Shown here in pieces: positions 1 through 7,915 of a stretch of DNA of 64,000 nt; the stretch's first letter is position 1, and the number at the start of each line of letters is the position of its first letter. The notes below the pieces were generated by a model. That model ran no database searches, had not been told where the DNA came from, and worked only from the letters and a program-made list of their open reading frames with translations. The DNA comes from Embleya scabrispora (GTDB taxonomy: Bacteria; Actinomycetota; Actinomycetes; Streptomycetales; Streptomycetaceae): assembly GCF_002024165.1 (NCBI RefSeq), contig NZ_MWQN01000001.1, positions 2,893,365-2,957,364 on the forward strand, written 5' to 3'. A program made the position numbers and the translations under genes.

Positions 1-44
1 GTGACCCGGCGACCGGGCGGCCCTCGGCGGAAGGCACGGCATGA
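1..44 (+). CDS. 3' end of an unidentified upstream gene (partial)
   Basis: One frame stays open from the window edge and stops at a TGA that overlaps the ATG of the GH65 gene as ATGA. Such 4-base overlaps are common inside actinomycete operons. In related genomes GH65 phosphorylases often follow a beta-phosphoglucomutase-type HAD hydrolase, which would make sense here. Only about 13 codons are visible, so the identity is inference and this could be non-coding. Confidence 0.3.
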   Translation, partial: DPATGRPSAEGTA

Positions 45-2425
45 GCACCCCACACCCCTACACCGTCGAGCCGTGGGGCATCACCGAACAGACCCTGGAC
101 CCGGACCACCTGCCCCAGTCGGAGTCGGTGTTCGCGCTCTCCAACGGCCACATCGGACTGCGCGCCAACCTCGACGAGGGCGAACCGCACGGCCTGCCCG
201 GCACCTACCTCAACGGCGTCTTCGAACTGCGCCCGCTGCCCTACGCGGAGGCCGGATACGGCTACCCCGAGTCCGGCCAGAGCGTCATCAACGTCACCAA
301 CGGCAAGATCATCCGGCTCCTGGTCGACGACGAGCCGTTCGACCTGCGCTACGGGCAGACCCAGGACCACGAGCGCTCGATCGACTTCCGCGAGGGGGTG
401 CTGCACCGCCGCGCGTTGTGGACCTCGCCCGCCGGCCGCACCGTCCGGGTCACCTCCAGGCGGCTGGTCTCGCTCACCCAACGCTCGATCGCCGCGATCG
501 AGTACGAGATCGAACCGATAGACGGCCCCGCCCGAATCGTGCTCCAGTCGGAACTGGTCACCAACGAGGAACTGCCGCTGCCGAACGCCGATCCGCGCGC
601 CGCCGCCGTCCTGGAGGCGCCGCTGCGCGCCGAAGAGCACACGCACAACGGCGGCAAGGCGATCCTGGTGCACCGCACCGAGCACAGCGGACTGCGCGTC
701 GCGGCCGGCATGGACCACGAGATCGACGGTCCCGAGGGCATGTACATGGAGACCGAGAGCGCCCCCGACCTGGCCCGGTTCAGCGTGACCACGGTGCTCG
801 ACCGGGGCGCCAAGCTGCGGATCGTCAAGTACATCGCCTACGGCTGGTCCTCCACCCGCTCGCTGCCCGCGCTGCGCGACCAGGTGGCCGCCGCGCTGAC
901 CGCCGCCCGCTACACCGGGTGGGCCGGTCTGGTCGCCGAACAGCGGGGCTACCTCAAGGAGTTCTGGGACAACTCCGACATCGAGGTCGAGGGCGACGTC
1001 GAACTGCAACAGGCGGTGCGCTTCGCGATGTTCCACGTGCTCCAGGCGGGCGCGCGGGCCGAGGAGCGGGCCATCCCGGCGAAGGGGCTGACCGGGCCGG
1101 GCTACGACGGGCACTGCTTCTGGGACACCGAGGTGTTCGTCCTGCCGGTGCTCACGTACGGGCTCCCGCACGCGGTCGCCCAGGCGCTGCGCTGGCGGCA
1201 CTCGACGCTGCCGCTGGCCCGCGAACGCGCCGCCCAACTGGGCCTGCGCGGCGCGCTGTTCCCGTGGCGGACGATCCGCGGCGAGGAGTGCTCGGGCTAC
1301 TGGCCCGCGGGCACCGCCGCGTTCCACATCGGCGCGGACATCGCGGTCGCCGTCGCGCGCTACGTCCGGGCCACCGGTGACCGGGACTTCGAGCGCGACT
1401 TCGGCTTGGAGATCCTGGTCGAGACCGCGCGGATGTGGCGCTCGCTGGGCCACCACGACGCGGCGGGCCTGTTCCGGATCAACGGGGTCACCGGCCCGGA
1501 CGAGTACAGCGCGCTCGCCGACAACAACGTCTACACCAACCTCATGGCGCAGTCGAACCTGCTCGCCGCCGCCGACGCGGTGGGACGGCACCCGCACGAG
1601 GCCCGCGCCCTGGAGGTGAACACCGAGGAGGCGGCGAGTTGGCGCGACGCGGCGAGCGCGATGTACATCCCCTATGACGAGGACCTGGGGGTGCACCCGC
1701 AGGCCGACGGCTTCACCAAGCACCGGATCTGGGACTTCGAGAACACCCCGCCGGACCACTACCCGCTGATGCTGCACTACCCGTACTTCGACATCTACCG
1801 CAAACAGGTCGTCAAGCAGGCCGACCTGGTGTTGGCCATGCAGGTGCGCGGGGACGCGTTCACCGACGAGCAGAAGCGGCGCAACTTCGACTACTACGAG
1901 GCGCTGACCGTACGCGACTCGTCCCTGTCGGCCTGCACCCAGGCGGTCATGGCGGCCGAGGTCGGCCATCTCGAACTGGCCCTGGACTACACCGCCGAAG
2001 CGGCCCTGATGGACCTGCACGACCTGGCCAAGAACACCAAGGACGGCCTGCACATGGCCTCCCTGGCGGGCACCTGCGTGGCGCTGGTCGCGGGCTTCGG
2101 CGGGCTGCGCGACCACGGCGAGCGCATGTCCTTCAAGCCGCGCCTGCCGGTCGGGCTGACCGCGCTGCGCTTCTCGTTGTCGGTGCGCGGTGCGCGGCTG
2201 CGGGTGGAGACCACCCACGAGCGCACCACATACACGCTGCGCGAGGGCGCCGAGATCCCGTTCCTGCACCACGGCGAGGAGCACACGCTGGTCCCCGGCA
2301 AGCCGCTGACGCTCGACATCCCGGAGCTCACCCGGGACACCCCGCCGGGACAGCCCGCGGGCCGGGTCCCGGTGCGCCGCCAGGGCGTCCCGGACGCCCA
2401 CCCCACCGGGCCCAGCCCGGGCTGA
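41..2425 (+). CDS. Glycoside hydrolase family 65 protein (maltose/trehalose/kojibiose phosphorylase type)
   Basis: This 794-residue protein belongs to GH65, cytosolic enzymes that split alpha-linked glucosyl disaccharides with phosphate to give beta-glucose 1-phosphate. The family layout is visible: an N-terminal beta-sandwich, an (alpha/alpha)6 barrel and a small C-terminal sheet domain. The barrel carries FWDTE at 360-364 and GPDEY at 485-489. Glu488 of the latter is the expected general acid, close to Glu487 of Lactobacillus maltose phosphorylase. KQADLVLAM and DSSLSACTQAV are the usual segments around the sugar and phosphate sites. The start has a GGAAGG ribosome site and may overlap the upstream stop. 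The last 30 residues are a Pro/Arg-rich tail. Substrate choice cannot be read from sequence alone, so no symbol is given. Confidence 0.9.
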   Translation: MSTPHPYTVEPWGITEQTLDPDHLPQSESVFALSNGHIGLRANLDEGEPHGLPGTYLNGVFELRPLPYAEAGYGYPESGQSVINVTNGKIIRLLVDDEPFDLRYGQTQDHERSIDFREGVLHRRALWTSPAGRTVRVTSRRLVSLTQRSIAAIEYEIEPIDGPARIVLQSELVTNEELPLPNADPRAAAVLEAPLRAEEHTHNGGKAILVHRTEHSGLRVAAGMDHEIDGPEGMYMETESAPDLARFSVTTVLDRGAKLRIVKYIAYGWSSTRSLPALRDQVAAALTAARYTGWAGLVAEQRGYLKEFWDNSDIEVEGDVELQQAVRFAMFHVLQAGARAEERAIPAKGLTGPGYDGHCFWDTEVFVLPVLTYGLPHAVAQALRWRHSTLPLARERAAQLGLRGALFPWRTIRGEECSGYWPAGTAAFHIGADIAVAVARYVRATGDRDFERDFGLEILVETARMWRSLGHHDAAGLFRINGVTGPDEYSALADNNVYTNLMAQSNLLAAADAVGRHPHEARALEVNTEEAASWRDAASAMYIPYDEDLGVHPQADGFTKHRIWDFENTPPDHYPLMLHYPYFDIYRKQVVKQADLVLAMQVRGDAFTDEQKRRNFDYYEALTVRDSSLSACTQAVMAAEVGHLELALDYTAEAALMDLHDLAKNTKDGLHMASLAGTCVALVAGFGGLRDHGERMSFKPRLPVGLTALRFSLSVRGARLRVETTHERTTYTLREGAEIPFLHHGEEHTLVPGKPLTLDIPELTRDTPPGQPAGRVPVRRQGVPDAHPTGPSPG

Positions 2426-2444
2426 TCGCGGCGGGTGTCCCTGG

Positions 2445-2464
2445 CCTTGACGTCCGCGTCAAGG
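2445..2464. promoter_or_regulatory. Inverted repeat, candidate MerR operator
   Basis: CCTTGACG and CGTCAAGG form a perfect 8-bp inverted repeat around a 4-bp centre, 15 bases upstream of the MerR start codon. MerR-family proteins bind such dyads inside their target promoters, so self-regulation of the MerR-thioredoxin pair is the simplest reading. No well-placed -10 box is obvious. Confidence 0.5.
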
Positions 2465-2479
2465 TCTACCGTTTCGAAC

Positions 2480-2983
2480 ATGCGCATCGGAGAACTGGCT
2501 GAGCGCGCGGGGACCAGCACGCGGGCCCTGCGCTACTACGAGCAACGCGGCCTGCTGTCGGCCCGTCGGACCAGCAGCGGCTATCGCGACTACGACGAGG
2601 ACGACGCCCGACAGGTGCGCGAGATCCGCGCGCTCCTGGACATCGGTTTCGACCTGGAGGAGACCCGGCCGTTCGTGGAGTGCCTGCGCGCCGGGCACGA
2701 CGCGGGCGACGAGTGCCCGGCGTCGCTGGCGGTATACCGCCGCAAACTGGCCGAACTCGACGCGTGCATCGACCGCATGCAGGCCATCCGGGCACACCTG
2801 GCCGGCCAACTCGAACAGACCGAGCGGGCGCACGCCGGCGGCGGCTCCGCCGAGCGGGCGCCCGGGCCGGCCACGCCCGCGGTCGCCGCCGCCGCGACGC
2901 TGCCCGAACCGCCGGAACCCCGCTGCACGCTGACCTCCGGGCCGCCCGCCGCGCCCACCGCGTCCACCAAGGAGTCCCGATGA
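2480..2983 (+). CDS. MerR family regulator linked to thioredoxin
   Basis: This 167-residue protein starts with a typical MerR winged helix (MRIGELAERAGTSTRALRYYEQRG, residues 1-24), followed by the second wing and a dimerisation helix to about 115. The C-terminus is Pro/Ala-rich and probably disordered. Cys68 and Cys79 sit where MerR sensors place their effector ligands, so a metal or thiol/redox input is possible, but the inducer is unknown. The ATG was chosen because homology begins exactly there; an in-frame ATG 45 bases upstream would precede the operator-like dyad. Its TGA overlaps the next ATG (ATGA), so it is probably translated together with the thioredoxin. Confidence 0.85.
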   Translation: MRIGELAERAGTSTRALRYYEQRGLLSARRTSSGYRDYDEDDARQVREIRALLDIGFDLEETRPFVECLRAGHDAGDECPASLAVYRRKLAELDACIDRMQAIRAHLAGQLEQTERAHAGGGSAERAPGPATPAVAAAATLPEPPEPRCTLTSGPPAAPTASTKESR

Positions 2984-3327
2984 GTGCTCACGTCCCCGAC
3001 GTCCGGGACGCCGATTTCGACGCCGCCGTGCTGCGTGCCGACCGGCCGACCCTGGTCGAGTTCACCGCCGACTGGTGCCCGCCGTGCCGCCAGATGGTGC
3101 CGGTGCTCGAACAGATCGCGATCGAGCGGCCGGACCTGGGCGTGGTCAAGCTCGACGTCGACCGCAACCCGGCCACCGCGGCCCGCTACGGCGTGTTGTC
3201 CATGCCGACGTTCCTGCTCTTTCGCGACGGGGAGCCGGTGAAGCAGTTCGTCGGGGCCCGCCCCAAGCGCTGGATCCTGGCCGAACTCGCCGACGTGATC
3301 GACGCCGGGCCCGCCCGCGCCCGGTAG
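2980..3327 (+). CDS. Thioredoxin family protein with CPPC active site
   Basis: This 115-residue single-domain thioredoxin is a cytosolic disulfide reductase. It has the WCPPC active site (Cys33, Cys36) and the cis-proline loop MPTF at 75-78. The central dipeptide is PP instead of the classical GP, which usually shifts redox potential and partner choice, so it may not be the main housekeeping thioredoxin. There is no signal peptide or membrane segment. It follows the MerR gene with an ATGA overlap. The pair suggests that the MerR protein senses the stress this thioredoxin repairs; that link is inference. Confidence 0.9.
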   Translation: MSAHVPDVRDADFDAAVLRADRPTLVEFTADWCPPCRQMVPVLEQIAIERPDLGVVKLDVDRNPATAARYGVLSMPTFLLFRDGEPVKQFVGARPKRWILAELADVIDAGPARAR

Positions 3328-3336
3328 ATTCCGAGG

Positions 3337-4104
3337 ATGGCCGGCGCCCCCAGGATCACCTTCACCACCGACTACGGTCTTGCCGACGGTTTCGTGGCCG
3401 CGTGCCACGGAGTGATCGCCGGCATCGCGCCGGCGGTACCGGTGGTGGATGTGACCCACCAGGTGCCGCCCGGCGACATCCGGCGCGGCGCGCTGGTGTT
3501 GGCCCAGACGGTGCCGTGGTTCCCGGCGGGCAGCGTGCACGTCGCGGTGGTCGACCCCGGTGTGGGCACCACCCGACGGGCGATCGTGCTGCGGGCGGGC
3601 GGGCACCTGCTGGTCGGGCCGGACAACGGGCTGCTGATCTGGGCCGCGCGCGAACTCGGCGGGCCGACGGAGATCCGCGAGATCGCCAATCCGGCACTCA
3701 CCCTGGCCCGGGTCTCGCGGACCTTCCACGGCCGGGACGTGTTCGCGCCCGTCGCCGCCCACCTCGCGGCGGGCACCCCGTTCGCCGAGGTCGGGCCGGC
3801 CGTGACCGACCCGGCCGCACCGGCCGAGCCCGTGCCGGGCGAGGTGCTGACCGTGGACCACTTCGGCAACGTGCAACTCGCGCACTCGACGGCCGATTTC
3901 GCCGGCGCCGACACGCTGCGGATCGAGGTCGGCGGGCGCGTGCTGACGGCCCCCCTGCGCGGCACCTTCGGCGAGGTGGCCGCGGGGGAACTCGTCGCGT
4001 ACGCGGACTCCGCCGGCTTCCTGGCGATCTCGGTCAACCGGGGCGACGCGGCCGGCCTGCTCGGGGTCCGCGCCGGTGACCGCATCGACGTCCGTCCCGG
4101 GTGA
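3337..4104 (+). CDS. SAM hydrolase / SAM-dependent halogenase-like protein (DUF62)
   Basis: This 255-residue protein matches the DUF62 family, which includes SAM hydroxide adenosyltransferases that hydrolyse S-adenosylmethionine to adenosine and methionine, and the fluorinase and chlorinase enzymes. The N-terminal ITFTTDYG, the VVDPGVGT loop around Asp73 with Arg80/Arg81, GPDNGLL, FHGRDVFAPVAAH and the C-terminal TVDHFGN segment are all family landmarks. The Asp/Arg/His set fits the ordinary hydrolase rather than a halogenase. The ATG lies 9 bases after the thioredoxin stop, so it may be co-transcribed. The physiological role of these enzymes is unsettled. Confidence 0.85.
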   Translation: MAGAPRITFTTDYGLADGFVAACHGVIAGIAPAVPVVDVTHQVPPGDIRRGALVLAQTVPWFPAGSVHVAVVDPGVGTTRRAIVLRAGGHLLVGPDNGLLIWAARELGGPTEIREIANPALTLARVSRTFHGRDVFAPVAAHLAAGTPFAEVGPAVTDPAAPAEPVPGEVLTVDHFGNVQLAHSTADFAGADTLRIEVGGRVLTAPLRGTFGEVAAGELVAYADSAGFLAISVNRGDAAGLLGVRAGDRIDVRPG

Positions 4105-4111
4105 GGACCGC

Positions 4112-4993
4112 CTACTTCAGGGTGGGCTGCTGGTTCTCGAACCAGACCTGGTCCAGCGCCGCCTTGCAGCTCTCCCCGGCGGCACAGGTGAGCGCGACGT
4201 CGTTCGAACCCTCGTTGAGCTGCACCATGTTCCAGGTGCCGGTGACGGTGTTCGTGCCGTAGTTCTTGAGCTTGGCCTTGTTGGTCGTGTCCTTGCCGTT
4301 GACCAGGATCGACAGGTTCTGCTGCTCGGAGGTCGTGTTGAGGAACTTCACCGCCAGGTAGTAGGTGCCCTTCTTCGGCACCTCCACCTTCCACGTGATC
4401 GTCGCCCCCGGGGCGGACATGTCGATCAGGCCCTTGCCCGAGGACGAGGCCACGCCGGCCACCGCGACGGCGCCGCCGGAGGGCGAGGCGTCCTCCGCCT
4501 CCACCATCGCGAACTTGCCGCCGGGCGCGGTGGTCGGAGCCGAGGACGGCGGCGCGCTCTGCGAGGGGCCCGCGGTGGTCTGCGTGCCGGCCGTCGTGGC
4601 CGGCGTCTTCGCCTTGTCGTCCTTGCCGTTGTCGCGCGTCAGCAGCAGGCCCGCCACCACGCCGATCACCACCAGGACCGCCACCGCCGCGCCGATCATC
4701 ACGCCGCGACCACCACCACCACCACCGCCGCCGCCGTGCGACTGCCGGGGCTGCTGCGGGGGCTGCGCGCCGCCGTGCTCGTGCTGGGCCGGGATCGCCG
4801 CCTGCGGCTGGGTGTGCGGGGGCGGCTGGGCGTAATTCATCTGCCCGACCTGCACATATTGCGGCATCATCCGATTGGCGGAAGAACCGTACGCACCGGT
4901 CGTCCCTGTCCCGTCGGCCGCTTCCTCACCCGGCGCCGGCCGATAGAGGTACCCGTACGGGTCTTCAGGTTCACCGTTGGTACCCGCCGTCAT
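4112..4993 (-). CDS. Membrane-anchored protein with C-terminal CBM35-like carbohydrate-binding domain
   Basis: This 293-residue protein has a disordered, Gln/Pro/Gly-rich cytoplasmic N-terminus ending in a run of glycines, one transmembrane helix at about 130-155, a Thr/Ser/Pro-rich spacer and a beta-rich C-terminal domain of about 130 residues. That domain resembles family 35/6 carbohydrate-binding modules (EAEDA start, GTYYLAVKFLN, late VWFEN strand). Two cysteines (CAAGESC) could form a disulfide outside the cell. There is no catalytic domain, so it probably binds cell-wall or extracellular polysaccharide. The ATG is preceded by a strong GGGAGGA site, so the longer in-frame extension upstream was rejected. 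The stop lies 7 bases from the convergent SAM-hydrolase gene. Confidence 0.75.
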   Translation of the reverse strand: MTAGTNGEPEDPYGYLYRPAPGEEAADGTGTTGAYGSSANRMMPQYVQVGQMNYAQPPPHTQPQAAIPAQHEHGGAQPPQQPRQSHGGGGGGGGGRGVMIGAAVAVLVVIGVVAGLLLTRDNGKDDKAKTPATTAGTQTTAGPSQSAPPSSAPTTAPGGKFAMVEAEDASPSGGAVAVAGVASSSGKGLIDMSAPGATITWKVEVPKKGTYYLAVKFLNTTSEQQNLSILVNGKDTTNKAKLKNYGTNTVTGTWNMVQLNEGSNDVALTCAAGESCKAALDQVWFENQQPTLK

Positions 4994-5376
4994 CGGGTAG
5001 TCCTCCCTACGTGCGCCAGGCCAGGCTTTGTCAATACCAGGCATCACACTAACGGGCGACGGGTGCGACAAGTGGTGGTGTCCGCGTGACGGGACTGTCA
5101 CGAAAACGCCCTACCGAGGCGTACGGCAGCCGACCACCCCCGAAACACGGCCGAGCCGCCGACCGCACAAAACCCACCCATCAGGTGACCGAATTCACCC
5201 ACAATGACCAAAACCGCAAGGAAGCGAGCGACACGGCACGGCGCCCGGCCGCGGGGCCGTACCAATCCGGCCGATGCCTGCGAACCCCAGCCTGTACGCC
5301 CCACGGCCGAGCGGGCGGGCAGCGCCGAACCGAGCCGACCACAGCGCACCCGCAACCCGCGCGACGAACGCCGCCC
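4994..5376. other. Intergenic region between the CBM35 gene and the cyclase gene
   Basis: No gene is supported here. Open frames exist on both strands but have no family features and biased composition. The part next to 4993 must hold the promoter of the CBM35 gene. No clear terminator hairpin for the upstream cyclase gene was found. Confidence 0.5.
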
Positions 5377-6996
5377 CTACCCGGCCCGCCGCTGCGCACG
5401 ATCCCGCCGACGCTTGTTCGCGTACATGTGCTCATCGGCGATCCGCAGCAGATCCTCGGGCTCGGCCGCCTCCTCGGCCCAGCCGATCCCGAAGCTGGCC
5501 CCCTCCAGCGGCACCGCCAACCCCTCGGCCGGAATCGGCACGGACAACGCACGGCGCAACCGCACCGCCATCTCCTCCGCCTCCTCCCGTCCGATCCCGT
5601 CGGCCAGCACCACGAACTCGTCGCCGCCGAGCCGGGCCACCGTGTCCCCCTCGCGCACCGCGGCCGTCAACCGCTCGGCGACCGCCTTGAGCACCACGTC
5701 GCCGATGTGGTGGCCGAAGTTGTCGTTGATGTGCTTGAACCCGTCCAGGTCGCAGAACAGCAGCGCGACGCCGCGACGCTCGGCGGCGGGCGGCTCGTCG
5801 ACGACCACCACCGCGCCCTCGGGCATGCTCAGGATCGCGCCGGCGGGTACGGCCCACTCGTCCGCGTACGGCTCGTGCACGTCGCCGCCCGGGCCGGCGG
5901 CCGGGAGCCCGGCCTTGAGGCCGAACCGGGCGGCGAGCCGGGCTCGCAGCTCGCGCCCGTTCGGCAGCCCGGTGAGCGGATCGTGGCTGGCCTCGTGCAC
6001 CAGCGCCTGCTCACGCTGCTTGCGGTCCTCGATGTCCTCCACGTGGGTCAGCCCGAACCGCAGATCGCCGAGCCCGTCGGCCACCTGGGAGGTGCGCAGC
6101 GAAACCCACCGGTACGTTCCGTCGCTGCGGGCCAGCCGCAGCTCGGTACAGCCCGCCACCGGCACCGTCCCGCCCAGGTGCCCGCCGAGCAGCGGCCGAT
6201 CCTCCGGATGCGCCAACGCGCCGAGCCCGAGCCGCTTGAGCACCGGCGCCGGGTAGCCCAGCATCCGGCACAGCGCGTCGTTGGCGCGCAGCAGCTGGCC
6301 CTGCTCGTGGCCGCGCACGCCGGTCATCACCATGCCGCTGGGCGCGTACTCGAATGCCTGCCGGAAGCTCTCCTCGCTGGCCCGCAGCGCGAGCTGCTCG
6401 CGCTCCAGGCGGGCCACCGCGCGCTGCATGTCGCTGCGCAGACGCGCGTTGTCCACCGCGATCGCCGCCTGTGCGGCGAACATGCCCAGCACCTCGCGCC
6501 GCCACGGGGCGGGCCGCAGGCCGTCCACCGGCAGGTCCACCGACAACACGCCGACCAGGTCGCCCTCGGGCGTGTGCAGCGGCGCGAGCAGCGCGTCGCG
6601 CGGATGCCACGCCTCGGGGTGGTCGGGAATCGGCAGGTCGGGTATCCAGCTCGGGATGTCGCCCACGTCGGCCTGCCCCGAGCGGTGCCCGAGGAAGCGC
6701 AGCGGCCCCCAGGGCTCGGCGGCGGCCAGGATGCGGTCCCAGCCCTCGCGCGAGCCGATCTGGCCGGCCATCGCCTTGCGCAACTCGTCGTTGCCGGCCA
6801 CCGCGGCGACCTCCAGATCGGCGTCGGCGCGCACGAGATTGACCGCTGCCACGCCGAACCCCAGGCCCGAGACCACGCCGTCGACGACGGCCTGCAGGGT
6901 GTCCTTGAGGTCACGCGTGGCGTTGAGGTCGGCGACGACGCGGTTCAAAAGGCGCAAAGTCGCCAACCGGACGTGGGTCTCCGTCTCGGCTGTCAT
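5377..6996 (-). CDS. cdgB: Diguanylate cyclase, GAF-PAS-GGDEF (CdgB type)
   Basis: This 539-residue soluble protein has a GAF domain (about 15-190), a PAS/PAC domain (about 205-335) and a GGDEF domain (about 345-530). It makes c-di-GMP from two GTP. The intact GGDEF signature is at 457-461, and RxxD (REGD, 448-451) lies five residues before it, so product inhibition is expected. There is an insertion of about 55 residues between DPLTGLPNG and the catalytic VALLFCDLDGFKHIN strand. There is no membrane helix, so the GAF and PAS domains probably sense intracellular ligands. The architecture and length match CdgB (SCO4281) of S. coelicolor, a BldD target affecting aerial development. That assignment is from memory and is likely but not proven. 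Confidence 0.75.
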   Translation of the reverse strand: MTAETETHVRLATLRLLNRVVADLNATRDLKDTLQAVVDGVVSGLGFGVAAVNLVRADADLEVAAVAGNDELRKAMAGQIGSREGWDRILAAAEPWGPLRFLGHRSGQADVGDIPSWIPDLPIPDHPEAWHPRDALLAPLHTPEGDLVGVLSVDLPVDGLRPAPWRREVLGMFAAQAAIAVDNARLRSDMQRAVARLEREQLALRASEESFRQAFEYAPSGMVMTGVRGHEQGQLLRANDALCRMLGYPAPVLKRLGLGALAHPEDRPLLGGHLGGTVPVAGCTELRLARSDGTYRWVSLRTSQVADGLGDLRFGLTHVEDIEDRKQREQALVHEASHDPLTGLPNGRELRARLAARFGLKAGLPAAGPGGDVHEPYADEWAVPAGAILSMPEGAVVVVDEPPAAERRGVALLFCDLDGFKHINDNFGHHIGDVVLKAVAERLTAAVREGDTVARLGGDEFVVLADGIGREEAEEMAVRLRRALSVPIPAEGLAVPLEGASFGIGWAEEAAEPEDLLRIADEHMYANKRRRDRAQRRAG

Positions 6997-7376
6997 GGGT
7001 CTCCCCCAGGGGTCGACGCCGGTGTCTTCTGAACAGATATCGTCCGTTTACCAGAGAAACTGAATCACAGCGGGCTTCGCGTTGGCGACGTTCCGTCATC
7101 GATCAGACTGTCACTGTGAGCCACCTCACGCTTCATACCGTATCGAGTCGGACCGCCGAACCGCCCCGGAATCGCGTCCTCCGCCGGCATCCAAGGCGCA
7201 TCGTACGAGGCCGGCGCCCATTTACGGGAAATAACCCCAGGGTTCGCGGGATATACCTGACGACCAATCAGAAACCAATCGGAAACCGATCGGGCGCTCC
7301 GGTGTGCGTCAGCACATTGATGCACAGCACATCCGGGTCCGCTCGGGTGCGCTCCGACGCCGCATACCCTTGATCC
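6997..7376. other. Divergent promoter region, cyclase / flavin reductase
   Basis: No gene is seen. The region holds a 13-bp dyad at 7086-7098 (CGAC-N5-GTCA) that differs by one base from the BldD consensus TNAC-N5-GTNA, a GTGAG/CTCAC inverted repeat at 7116-7129, and three tandem 11-bp repeats at 7261-7293. The G+C content is visibly lower than in the flanking genes, as expected for regulatory DNA. Confidence 0.5.
7261..7293 (+). repeat. Three tandem 11-bp direct repeats, candidate operator
   Basis: CGACCAATCAG, AAACCAATCGG and AAACCGATCGG follow each other without gaps. The shared core is ACCRATC. An 11-bp period puts every copy on the same DNA face, as with response-regulator sites. The array ends 83 bases upstream of the flavin reductase start. 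It does not fit the PHO-box consensus, and the binding protein is unknown. Confidence 0.45.
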
Positions 7377-7907
7377 GTGTCCCCGCCACTCCCGCCTCCC
7401 GTCGATCCGGCCGACTTCAAGGCCGCGATGTCCCGATTCGCCGCCGGCGTGGTGCTGATCACCGCGATCGAGGGCGACCTCGACGACGGCGGGCCCGTGG
7501 ACGACGTGGGCATGACCGCGACCGCGTTCATGTCGGTCTCCCTGGAACCCCCGCTGGTGCTGATCAGCCTGCGCCGCGAGGCGCGGATGCGCGACGTGCT
7601 GGACGAACAACCGCTGTGGGCGGTGTCCCTGCTCTCGCAGAGTCAACGCCACGTCGCCGGCCGCTTCGCCATCCCCGGCCGGATCAGCGACCGGCTGATG
7701 TTCGCCGACATCCCGCACCGCCGCGGCCCGGTGTCCGGCGCGGCGCTGGTCGGCGGCGCGCTGGCGACCCTGGAGTGCCGCACCGACCAGGTCGTCGAGG
7801 CGGGCGATCACATCCTGTACGTCGGCGAGGTGCTGCGCGTGGACCTGCCCAGCCCCGAGGGCCTGCCCCTGGCGCACTTCCGGGGCCGCTACCGAAGCCT
7901 GGGCTGA
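7377..7907 (+). CDS. Flavin reductase-like, FMN-binding domain protein
   Basis: This 176-residue protein matches the flavin reductase-like/FMN-binding split-barrel family, which supplies reduced flavin to two-component monooxygenases or acts as a stand-alone oxidoreductase. Landmarks are FKAAMSRFAAGVVLITA near the N-terminus, the FMN-binding strand MTATAFMSVSLEPPLVL, WAVSLLSQSQRHVAGRFA, GDHILYVGEV and the closing PLAHFRGRY. The GTG start has no good ribosome site and follows a TACCCT-like -10 box at close range, which suggests a leaderless message. The partner oxygenase is not next door. The convergent neighbour lies only 8 bases away. Confidence 0.8.
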   Translation: MSPPLPPPVDPADFKAAMSRFAAGVVLITAIEGDLDDGGPVDDVGMTATAFMSVSLEPPLVLISLRREARMRDVLDEQPLWAVSLLSQSQRHVAGRFAIPGRISDRLMFADIPHRRGPVSGAALVGGALATLECRTDQVVEAGDHILYVGEVLRVDLPSPEGLPLAHFRGRYRSLG

Positions 7908-7915
7908 CCGCGTCG

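Noticed and set aside
4994-5101. Longer N-terminus for the CBM35 protein
   Set aside because: The extension lacks sense as protein, and the GGGAGGA site fits the ATG at 4993.
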